Source: Acinetobacter sp. ANC 3832 | GTDB taxonomy: Bacteria > Pseudomonadota > Gammaproteobacteria > Pseudomonadales > Moraxellaceae | NCBI RefSeq assembly: GCF_002135415.1 | Contig: NZ_NEGJ01000014.1 | Location: forward strand, 1-64,000 | Direction of reading: 5' to 3' | Length of the DNA: 64,000 nucleotides | In this document: piece by piece, positions 57,153 through 64,000 of the stretch | Numbering within the stretch: the first letter of the stretch is position 1 | How the letters are laid out: each line of letters begins with the position of its first letter | The notes under the pieces: generated by a model | Databases searched by the model: none | What the model was told of the DNA's origin: nothing | The model's input: the letters and a program-made list of their open reading frames with translations, nothing else | Program-made: the position numbers and the translations under genes

Positions 57153-58478
57153 ATGCGCAATGTTTCACGCATTCAGCGCCACCGGATCGGCTTTAAAGGT
57201 ATTCCCCTGTTGAAAATTTTCATTTATGTCCTCGCGTTACTGAGCTTTTCGTGCTCTACCCTTGTTAATGCTGCTTTACTCAATATTAATCCGCTTACAG
57301 TTGAAGCTGAGTCTTGGACTATTTTAGATCCGCAATCGGGACAAACCATTGCCGAATATAATAGTCATGCACAACGCGCTCCTGCATCTTTAACCAAAAT
57401 GATGGTTGCTTATATTGCTTTAAAAGAAATTAAAGCTGGGCATTTACGTAAAGATGAAGTGCTCACTGCAACACCTGTGGTTAATATGGTGCAGTGGGAT
57501 GAATCTCAAATGTATCTTAAACCTGGTGAACAAATTTCGATTGATCACTTGCTTGCAGGTTTAGTGGTGATGTCTGCAAATGATGCAGCTGTGACCTTAG
57601 CGGAACGTATTTCAGGAAGTGTTCCCGCTTTTGTTGAGCGTATGAATAAAGAAGCTCAAGCTTTAGGCATGCAAGATACACACTTTACCAATCCCGCAGG
57701 TATTACCATGCCTGAGCATTTTTCTTCTGCGCATGACTTAGCACGTTTAGGTCAAGCAGTTACCAGTGAAACACCTGACTATCTAAATTACTCAAAACAG
57801 CCTAATTTTAGTTATAAGCAACGTTTTCATCGGGCAACCAACTGGGTTTTAAAAGAAGACACAAGTGTTGACGGCTTAAAAACAGGTTTTACCAAAGCAG
57901 CAGGATATAATTTAGCTTTAACAGCACATCGTCCAACAGGTTTAGAAGAATCACCTGATCGTCGCTTAATCGTGGTTGTTATGGGAACAAAAAGTGCGGC
58001 AAAGCGTGCTGAAGTTGCCTATAAACTATTAAATTTGGCTTATGCTTATACACGTGATGAAGTTGCGATTAAAGATAGACAACTCATTGCCGAGCTTCCT
58101 GTTGTTCAATCCACTTTAAAAATGTTTAAAGTTGAAGCCAAAAAACCGCAAATTGTGACGACATCTTTGTATAACAATCCCATCCCTGTGGATTTGATGA
58201 GTTTTGATAATATCAATCATAAAGTCATGCTAACTCAAGCCAATGGATTAGTTTCTGTTGTAGAACCACTGCAAGATACCCAAACACATCTGAATGTAGA
58301 ACTCAACGTTTCATCACTCACTGCACCACTTGAAAAAATGATGCATCTTGCTAAAGTCAATGTCTATCAAAATGATCAATTGATTCAAAGTTTTGATATT
58401 GAAGATGAAGTACATATAGAACAAGCAAGCTGGTTTGAACGCTTAATCATGTGGCTTAAAACAATTTTTAATTTCTGA
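57153..58478 (+). CDS. dacC: D-alanyl-D-alanine carboxypeptidase (PBP5/6, DacC type)
   Basis: This penicillin-binding protein trims the terminal D-Ala from peptidoglycan stems. The three active-site motifs are SLTK at 79-82 (RAPASLTKMMVAYIAL), SAN at 141-143 and KTG at 243-245 (GLKTGFTKAAGYNLALTAHR). A signal segment at about 22-40 ends in LVNA. The 441-residue length exceeds E. coli PBP5/6 (about 400) because of an N-terminal extension of basic residues; the start could lie later. The C-terminus ASWFERLIMWLKTIFNF is the amphipathic helix that anchors the enzyme to the membrane. Confidence 0.93.
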   Translation: MRNVSRIQRHRIGFKGIPLLKIFIYVLALLSFSCSTLVNAALLNINPLTVEAESWTILDPQSGQTIAEYNSHAQRAPASLTKMMVAYIALKEIKAGHLRKDEVLTATPVVNMVQWDESQMYLKPGEQISIDHLLAGLVVMSANDAAVTLAERISGSVPAFVERMNKEAQALGMQDTHFTNPAGITMPEHFSSAHDLARLGQAVTSETPDYLNYSKQPNFSYKQRFHRATNWVLKEDTSVDGLKTGFTKAAGYNLALTAHRPTGLEESPDRRLIVVVMGTKSAAKRAEVAYKLLNLAYAYTRDEVAIKDRQLIAELPVVQSTLKMFKVEAKKPQIVTTSLYNNPIPVDLMSFDNINHKVMLTQANGLVSVVEPLQDTQTHLNVELNVSSLTAPLEKMMHLAKVNVYQNDQLIQSFDIEDEVHIEQASWFERLIMWLKTIFNF

Positions 58479-58572
58479 TGAAACAATCATCTCAATTATA
58501 AAAACCAACTATTTTGCTTAGTTTTATTGTAAAACTGTAACTTGTTAAACAATAAAGCTTTATTTTGACAAC

Positions 58573-58604
58573 TGGGATGGCATATTAATGTCATCCCATT
58601 TTTT
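58573..58604 (+). terminator. Terminator of dacC
   Basis: TGGGATGGCAT pairs with ATGTCATCCCA (one G-T wobble) across ATTA, followed by six T residues. It sits just before the ndh ribosome site. Confidence 0.85.
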
Positions 58605-58627
58605 ATAAAAACAAATTAGGTCAAAAT

Positions 58628-59914
58628 ATGTCAAAACCTCATCATATCGTCATTGTCGGTGGTGGCGCAGGCGGTTTAGAGTTAGCAACTCAACTTGGTG
58701 ATACCTTCGGTAAATCAAAAAAAGCCAAAATCACATTGGTTGATCAAAAGCTTACGCATATTTGGAAACCACTATTGCATGAAATCGCTGCGGGCACGAT
58801 GAATCCCACTGATGAAGAAACCAATTATTATGCACATGCTGCTAAACATGATTATGAGTTTGTTTTAGGTCGTTTAGAAGATGTTCAAAGCCAACAAAAA
58901 GAAGTACAGCTCAGTAAAACCCAATCCTCAAAATATGATGCTTCAGGCGAGTTATTTAACCTGCATTATGACACGCTTATTTTAGCAGTTGGCTCAGTAT
59001 CTAATGATTTCAATACACCAGGTGTCAAAGAGTTTTGCCATTATTTAGACAGTCGTCAACAAGCTGAAATTTTCCAACAAGATTTATTGCATTTATATTT
59101 AGATGCACAAAATAAAAATGTTGAGCGTAATTTACAAATTGCCATTATCGGTGCAGGTGCGACGGGTGTAGAACTTTCAGCTGAATTGGTTGAAGCCAAA
59201 CAAAATTTCTATAAATATGGTCTAAATAAAATCAACCCAAACAATGTCAAAATTTCACTCGTTGAAGGTGCAAATCGTATTTTACCTGCTCTCTCTGAAA
59301 AAATTGCAGAACATGCAACGAAGCAATTGGAACGAATGAAAATAGATGTACTGACTGCGAAACGTGTTGAAAAAGTCGATGCCGAAAAAATCTATTTCAC
59401 AGATGGTACAAGTATTCATGCCGAACTAAAAGTATGGGCAGCTGGTATAAAAACACCTGATGTTATTGCAAATTTAAAAGGTTTTGAGAAAGATCGAATG
59501 GGTCGTCTTGATGTTTATGCAACTTTGCAAACTAAGTCTGATCCTAATATTTTTGCTTTTGGTGATTGTGCACATTGTATTCTAGATGCAAGAGAAGCTG
59601 CACTTGGTCCTCGTGCTCAAGTTGCAAGCCAGCAAGCCAACTTCTTAGTGGATGCGATGCAAGCACGTATCAATGGCAAACAACAACCCATGTTCCAATT
59701 CTCAGACAAAGGCTCTTTGGTCTCTCTGAGTAAGAATAAAGCGGTTGGTGAATTGCTCGGACAGGTCAATGTTCAAGGCTTTGTTGCGAAATCGATGTAT
59801 GTTTCTTTGTACCGTATGCATCAAGCCACAATTTATGGTTATGCACATGCGGGCTTACTCACTGCCAAAGATTTTGTTACACGGAAAATCACACCAAAGA
59901 TAAAATTGCATTGA
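58628..59914 (+). CDS. ndh: Type II NADH dehydrogenase Ndh
   Basis: Ndh passes electrons from NADH to ubiquinone without pumping protons. The 428-residue flavoprotein has the FAD-binding IVIVGGGAGGLELATQLG near the start, the NADH-binding AIIGAGATGVELSAEL at about 177-192, and the FAD-end motif NIFAFGDCAHC. The C-terminal part (about 395-428) forms the membrane-contact helix, here ending KITPKIKLH. It is monocistronic with AGG upstream of the start and lies behind the dacC terminator. It is distinct from sulfide:quinone reductases, which lack this GDCAHC form. Confidence 0.95.
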   Translation: MSKPHHIVIVGGGAGGLELATQLGDTFGKSKKAKITLVDQKLTHIWKPLLHEIAAGTMNPTDEETNYYAHAAKHDYEFVLGRLEDVQSQQKEVQLSKTQSSKYDASGELFNLHYDTLILAVGSVSNDFNTPGVKEFCHYLDSRQQAEIFQQDLLHLYLDAQNKNVERNLQIAIIGAGATGVELSAELVEAKQNFYKYGLNKINPNNVKISLVEGANRILPALSEKIAEHATKQLERMKIDVLTAKRVEKVDAEKIYFTDGTSIHAELKVWAAGIKTPDVIANLKGFEKDRMGRLDVYATLQTKSDPNIFAFGDCAHCILDAREAALGPRAQVASQQANFLVDAMQARINGKQQPMFQFSDKGSLVSLSKNKAVGELLGQVNVQGFVAKSMYVSLYRMHQATIYGYAHAGLLTAKDFVTRKITPKIKLH

Positions 59915-60051
59915 AATTTGGGAATATGCCCCTATAAAGTATAAAACGTCGTAAAAACGTAAGAAAATACGGTTTTTTGAATGAAATCATTCTACAAATG
60001 CCGCATTTCAATTTATGATGTCCTCTTAGAAAATTTGAATGGATCAGTAAC

Positions 60052-60534
60052 ATGACTGCTATTGCACATAACTCTGTAGTTTCTTTCAACTACAAATTAA
60101 CGAATGCAGAGGGTGAAACTCTCGACCAATCTCAAGGTGAGCCGCTTGCTTATTTGCATGGTGCAGGTAACATCATCCCTGGTTTAGAAAAAGCATTATT
60201 AGGCAAAACTGTTGGTGAAAAATTCACTGTAAACGTTCCTGCTGCTGAAGGTTATGGCGAATATAATCCTGACCTAGTTCAAGAAGTTCCTGCGCAAATG
60301 TTCCAAGGCGTAGACAACATCGAAGCGGGCATGCAATTCCAAGCTCAAACTGATGATGGCGTTCAAATCGTAACTGTTAAAGCAATTGAAGGCGACAACA
60401 TTCTTGTTGATGCTAACTTCCCACTTGCTGGTCAAGATTTAACATTTGATGTTGAAATCGTTGAAATCCGTGAAGCTTCTCCTGAAGAATTAGAACACGG
60501 TCATGTACATGGTGCAGGTGGTCATCACCACTAA
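60052..60534 (+). CDS. slyD: FKBP-type peptidyl-prolyl isomerase SlyD
   Basis: SlyD is a proline isomerase and chaperone that also delivers nickel in some species. The 160-residue protein has the FKBP half-domain (VVSFNYKLTNAEGETLDQSQ, IIPGLEKALLGKTVGEKF), the inserted flap domain at about 70-130 (GYGEYNPDLVQEVPAQMF), and a histidine-rich tail EELEHGHVHGAGGHHH with seven His residues for metals. This tail is shorter than in E. coli. A strong terminator follows directly. Confidence 0.95.
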   Translation: MTAIAHNSVVSFNYKLTNAEGETLDQSQGEPLAYLHGAGNIIPGLEKALLGKTVGEKFTVNVPAAEGYGEYNPDLVQEVPAQMFQGVDNIEAGMQFQAQTDDGVQIVTVKAIEGDNILVDANFPLAGQDLTFDVEIVEIREASPEELEHGHVHGAGGHHH

Positions 60535-60550
60535 GATCATTTGATCTAAT

Positions 60551-60582
60551 AAAAGGCAAAGTATTTTTACTTTGCCTTTTTT
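60551..60582 (+). terminator. Terminator of slyD
   Basis: AAAAGGCAAAGTA pairs with TACTTTGCCTTTT across TTTT, with extra T residues behind. Confidence 0.9.
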
Positions 60583-60643
60583 ATGGGTTATTTTTACGAT
60601 ATTTTAAGTGACCACTATTTAGATACTTGGATTATTTGGCGAC

Positions 60644-62083
60644 GTGCAACAATTTCAATTGATTTGGTTTAGACAAGATTTACGCTTACAAGATCATGCA
60701 GCGTTGTGGCATGCAACGACAGCAGGACAAACCATTGCCGTTGTGATTCTTTCACCTGAACAATGGCAATTGCACGATGATGCACCCATTAAAATTGATT
60801 TTTATTTGCGTCAACTACAACAACTCAAACAAAATTTAGACTCTCTCAATATTCCTCTGATCATTGAAATTATTCCCCTTTGGAAAAATATCCCTCAATT
60901 TATTCAGAAACTATGTTTAGATTTCAATATTACCGATGTACACGCCAATATTGAACTGGGTCAAAATGAATTAACACGTGATGCAAGTATTCAACAATTA
61001 TTAAACCAGAGTCACAAAGAACTACAACTTTATCATGACCGTACTTTATTTCCTGTAGCCACGATTCGTAATAAAAGTAATCTACCTTATCAAGTGTTTG
61101 GTGCCTTTAAAAAGCAATGTTATGAACATCTGAGCATTTCTCTCCCACAATGCTTTCCGCAGCCTGAAGTCCAAAAACAAATCAACATTAAATTCCCTCA
61201 GTATCATTCTAAAATTCCAAATATTGAAGAATTATATGAGATGAGTGTTACTCAAAACCAACGTGATTTATGGCAAGTTAGTGAAGCTCATGCCCTGCAA
61301 TATTTAGATGATTTTATAGAAAATAAAGTAAGCAGCTATCAAAAAGAAAGAGACTTTCCAAATTTAAATGGGACCAGTCAACTCTCTGCTTATTTAAATA
61401 TTGGTATTCTTTCTATTCGACAATGTATTCAAGCTTTATTTCGTCATCAGCAAGGTCAGTTTCACATTGATAATGAAGGGCAACAAACTTGGCTAGATGA
61501 GTTGCTATGGCGAGAGTTCTATCAACATATTTTATTCGATTTTCCAAAAGTTTCTAAGCATCTTCCTTTTAAAGACAATACTCAAAAAATCCAATGGCGA
61601 CATGCACCTGAAGATTTAATTGCATGGCAACAAGGTCAAACAGGTATTCCTATTGTTGATGCAGGCATGCGTCAACTGCTTTCTACAGGTTGGATGCACA
61701 ATAGAGTCCGTATGATTGTTGCCATGTTTTTATGTAAAAATCTGCTTATTGATTGGCGTTTAGGCGAACAATGGTTTATGCAACATTTGATCGATGGTGA
61801 TTTAGCGGCCAATAATGGTGGATGGCAATGGTGTGCTTCAACAGGAACGGATTCTGTACCCTATTTTCGAATATTCAACCCTGTTAGCCAATCGCAAAAA
61901 TTTGATATGGGTGGTGACTATATTCGTCGCTGGGTTCCTGAATTAATCCATTTAGATGCAAAAATGATTCATGAACCTTATGCTAAAAATCCAAATTTAC
62001 AATTGAATTATCCAAAGCCGATGGTAGACTTAAAAGCGAGTCGTATTAGAGCAATTGAGGCTTTCAAAAGGATTTCACTATAA
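60644..62083 (+). CDS. phrB: Deoxyribodipyrimidine photolyase PhrB
   Basis: PhrB repairs UV-made cyclobutane pyrimidine dimers in DNA using light. The 479-residue class I CPD enzyme starts with GTG and begins QQFQLIWFRQDLRLQDHAAL. The FAD-binding C-terminal part has QTWLDELLWREFYQHILFDF, PIVDAGMRQLLSTGWMHNRV, DLAANNGGWQWCASTGTDSV and PYFRIFNPVSQSQKFD. The conserved tryptophans of the electron-transfer chain appear in these blocks. It is alone on the plus strand; its stop is 2 bases from the stop of a convergent hydrolase gene, so no terminator fits between them. Confidence 0.94.
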   Translation: MQQFQLIWFRQDLRLQDHAALWHATTAGQTIAVVILSPEQWQLHDDAPIKIDFYLRQLQQLKQNLDSLNIPLIIEIIPLWKNIPQFIQKLCLDFNITDVHANIELGQNELTRDASIQQLLNQSHKELQLYHDRTLFPVATIRNKSNLPYQVFGAFKKQCYEHLSISLPQCFPQPEVQKQINIKFPQYHSKIPNIEELYEMSVTQNQRDLWQVSEAHALQYLDDFIENKVSSYQKERDFPNLNGTSQLSAYLNIGILSIRQCIQALFRHQQGQFHIDNEGQQTWLDELLWREFYQHILFDFPKVSKHLPFKDNTQKIQWRHAPEDLIAWQQGQTGIPIVDAGMRQLLSTGWMHNRVRMIVAMFLCKNLLIDWRLGEQWFMQHLIDGDLAANNGGWQWCASTGTDSVPYFRIFNPVSQSQKFDMGGDYIRRWVPELIHLDAKMIHEPYAKNPNLQLNYPKPMVDLKASRIRAIEAFKRISL

Positions 62084-62085
62084 TT

Positions 62086-62709
62086 TTAAGCATTAACTGA
62101 TGTTAAATTATGCTTCGCTTTTTTTTCAAAGTTTTCTCTAAAATATTTAGTCTGATAAAGGGGTTGCATTGCATAAAAATAGTGCAGTACTTCTGCCCTT
62201 TTAATTTTATAAATACTGGGTTCAACCCATGAGTATTCTTGTTGAATTTGCTGTTCATATTCTGCAAATCTGTTTGAATCACTGCCTAAAATCGCTAAAT
62301 CAATATCCAACAAATAATTCAAATCAGAATCTAAAGATGGCTGATGTTTTTTAGTCGCAACAATCCACCAATAAACTTTAGGAATTTGAGCTTGATCAAC
62401 TATTTCAGTGCAAAGCTTTTTCATTAATTCAGCACTCTGCTCTTCATTATCCGAAACTTTAGGGTCGTAGATAACATCATGAAACCAAATTGCGAGTTCG
62501 ACAGCAATAGGATCTTGGAGCTGATGTTTGATTTGATGAAATAATTGAAGACATTCAACAATATGCTGAACAGTATGATAATGCCTTTCGGGTTCTGTAT
62601 AAGCACTTAAAAGTATTGAATAAATTGATGTATTTTTGTCATGAGTTAATGACAATTTGATAGCAAATTGTTCCCAATACATTTGAAATTGATCAATATA
62701 TTTTTGCAT
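62086..62709 (-). CDS. Predicted metal-dependent HD-domain phosphohydrolase
   Basis: The 207-residue protein has the HD-family metal pattern seen as YHTVQHIVECLQLFHQIKHQ and ELAIWFHDVIYDP (H-D), with DNEEQSAELMKKL and a late LLDIDLAILGSDSNRFAEYE block. It matches the group of predicted HD hydrolases (COG4339-like) with unknown substrate. ATG at 62709 is preferred because GAGG lies about nine bases upstream; the reading from 62727 is longer. It is about 27 bases from the stop of yaaA on the same strand and probably shares its transcript. Confidence 0.82.
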   Translation of the reverse strand: MQKYIDQFQMYWEQFAIKLSLTHDKNTSIYSILLSAYTEPERHYHTVQHIVECLQLFHQIKHQLQDPIAVELAIWFHDVIYDPKVSDNEEQSAELMKKLCTEIVDQAQIPKVYWWIVATKKHQPSLDSDLNYLLDIDLAILGSDSNRFAEYEQQIQQEYSWVEPSIYKIKRAEVLHYFYAMQPLYQTKYFRENFEKKAKHNLTSVNA

Positions 62710-62736
62710 TGGAAACAACCTCATCAATGATTCAAA

Positions 62737-63516
62737 TTAAGTGACTTGTTCATCTCGTTTAAATACCAACTCACCTTTGAGTGAGCTTTCAGCATCAAAA
62801 TAATAACCACTTATATTAAATGATTTTAAATCTTCTGCCTTTTCCAATTTGTTTTCAATGATGTAACGAGCCATTAAACCACGCGCTTTTTTTGCATAAA
62901 AACTGATGACTTTATATTGACCATTTTTCTGATCAAGGAATACAGGTTTAATAATTTCAGCCTGAATTTTACTTTCTTTGACCGACTTATAATATTCATC
63001 TGATGAAATATTCACCAACAATTCTAATTCAAACTGTTTTAAATCATCATTAATTAAATGAGTAATGATCTCTCCCCAAAACTCATACAAATTATGACCA
63101 CGTAAATTGGCTAATTTTGTCCCCATTTCTAAACGATAAGGCATCATTAAATCTAGTGGGCGTAATAATCCATATAAACCTGAAAGCATTCGCAAATGTT
63201 TTTGGGCAAATTGAATATCTTCATCTTTTAAATGATAAGCATCCAAACCCGTATAAACATCGCCTTTAAATGCAAAAATTGCCTGTCGAGCATTGGCAAA
63301 ATTAAAATCAGCATTCCAATCATGAAAGCGACCAACATTTAAAGTAGCAATTTTTTCACTAACACTCATTAATTTGGAGATTTCAGAAGCAGATAATTTA
63401 CGACTTAGGTCTATAAGCTGTTGAGATTGGTCTAGCAGTCTTGGTAAAGTATGCAAATCAGTAGGAAGTGCAGATTCATAATCTAAAGTCTTAGCAGGGG
63501 AAATTAAGGCGAGCAT
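62737..63516 (-). CDS. yaaA: Peroxide stress protein YaaA
   Basis: YaaA lowers free iron and limits oxidative DNA damage in E. coli. The 259-residue product (E. coli 258) begins [20 protein letters not shown] and has [53 protein letters not shown] and [10 protein letters not shown] in family order. ATG at 63516 has AGGAAG eight bases upstream; the longer reading from 63546 adds residues without family similarity. The HD-family gene follows close behind on the same strand. Confidence 0.93.
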   Translation of the reverse strand: MLALISPAKTLDYESALPTDLHTLPRLLDQSQQLIDLSRKLSASEISKLMSVSEKIATLNVGRFHDWNADFNFANARQAIFAFKGDVYTGLDAYHLKDEDIQFAQKHLRMLSGLYGLLRPLDLMMPYRLEMGTKLANLRGHNLYEFWGEIITHLINDDLKQFELELLVNISSDEYYKSVKESKIQAEIIKPVFLDQKNGQYKVISFYAKKARGLMARYIIENKLEKAEDLKSFNISGYYFDAESSLKGELVFKRDEQVT

Positions 63517-63640
63517 GGTCTTCCTGATCAAAAAATAATTAATCAAACTATAACAGTCGGTTTATTTTAATGCCAATTCGTGTTTTCTGTGAGCATAATC
63601 GGTAAACTATAGCGCTTCCCTGCCATCTATCGTTTAAATT

Positions 63641-64000
63641 ATGTCCGATCATCTGTTCATTCAAGGTCCTGTGGGCAAAGTTGAAGTCTTTGTTGACTAT
63701 CCACAGGGCGAAGTAAAAGGATTTGCTGTCGTTTGTCATCCTCATCCCCTTCAGGGTGGAACACCTCAACATAAAGTCCCTGCATTACTTGCGCAAATTC
63801 TTGTTGAACAGGGATGTATTGTTTATCGTCCAAGTTTCCGTGGCTCAGGTCAAAGTGAAGGTATTCACGATGAAGGCTTTGGCGAAAGTGATGATATTTT
63901 AGCGGTGATTCAACACGTTCGTCTATTACACAAAGGTCTATCTTTTTATGTCGGTGGATTTAGTTTCGGCGCACATGTTATGGCAAAAGCTTATCATGCT
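63641..64000 (+). CDS. Alpha/beta hydrolase, N-terminal part
   Basis: A plus-strand frame runs from ATG at 63641 to the window end, 120 codons without a stop. It begins MSDHLFIQGPVGKVEVFVDY and has FAVVCHPHPLQGGTP, VYRPSFRGSGQSEGIHDEGF and GGFSFGAHVMAKA. The last has the nucleophile elbow G-x-S-x-G with the catalytic serine, and HPHPLQGG is the oxyanion-side HGG-like loop of this hydrolase branch. The catalytic Asp and His lie outside. Substrate unknown. It is divergent from yaaA. Confidence 0.88.
   Translation, partial: MSDHLFIQGPVGKVEVFVDYPQGEVKGFAVVCHPHPLQGGTPQHKVPALLAQILVEQGCIVYRPSFRGSGQSEGIHDEGFGESDDILAVIQHVRLLHKGLSFYVGGFSFGAHVMAKAYHA

Noticed and set aside
63548..63772. Minus-strand open frame of 74 codons near the right edge
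   Set aside because: It overlaps the alpha/beta hydrolase frame on the plus strand, which has clear family motifs.

Overview
The window is one AT-rich stretch of a chromosome that reads as Acinetobacter (Moraxellaceae). The content and order of housekeeping genes point that way: mutS followed by fdxA, rapA, rluA, hemL with thiE, a monomeric plus a dimeric isocitrate dehydrogenase, ndh, slyD, phrB and yaaA. Many codons end in A or T, and nearly all gene ends carry short hairpin terminators with T-runs. The genus assignment is an inference from gene families; the species cannot be told from the sequence alone.

Layout. 1-1430: a type VI secretion vgrG cut off by an IS5-family element that runs out of the left edge. 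2189-9765: mutS, the 7Fe ferredoxin fdxA, an M15-like lipoprotein, an O-methyltransferase, a tandem universal stress protein, a hexapeptide acyltransferase and a YigZ protein. 9882-15214: a large type I-secreted Bap-like adhesin with three almost identical 96-residue repeats, then a dead IS5-family copy. 15434-18020: an iron-acquisition pair made of a Fur-boxed small membrane protein and a convergent Fur-boxed TonB siderophore receptor. 18363-25961: an AI-2E family permease, an acyl-CoA synthetase, a gutted enoyl-CoA hydratase, rapA and rluA. 26256-36373: a lipoprotein, an APH(3')-like kinase, a GlcG-like protein, hemL, thiE, an Mpo1-like protein, a CYTH triphosphatase, an ABC exporter and two tandem DUF3144 genes. 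36513-47203: metabolic, transport and peptidase genes (amidohydrolase, M16 protease, TSUP exporter with a divergent AraC regulator, PhzF, TcyP, flavin reductase, MFS). 47303-52184: the two isocitrate dehydrogenases and rluE. 52188-55246: a two-component system divergent from a periplasmic GlcG/HbpS-like protein and a periplasmic 5-hydroxyisourate hydrolase. 55323-64000: M61 peptidase, DacC-type carboxypeptidase, ndh, slyD, phrB, an HD-family hydrolase, yaaA and the start of an alpha/beta hydrolase.

The most notable unit is at 52188-55246. A CusS/HprS-type sensor kinase and OmpR-type regulator are divergent from an exported HbpS/GlcG-fold protein and an exported HiuH. The shared intergenic region carries an 18-bp palindrome (GATTACAAAACCGTAATC) that resembles the HprR box of E. 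coli. This keeps the hprRS-hiuH association known in enterobacteria but puts an HbpS-like protein where msrPQ would be; HbpS proteins are accessory redox/heme sensors of a kinase in Streptomyces. A three-component periplasmic stress sensor is a testable inference.

Other points of interest are a family of small palindromic elements sharing the terminal repeat of the dead IS, a perfect 2 x 20-bp palindrome upstream of the adhesin, a TTG-started APH(3')-type kinase with all key catalytic residues, and a Fur-controlled 59-residue membrane protein. No rRNA, tRNA, CRISPR array or prophage was seen.
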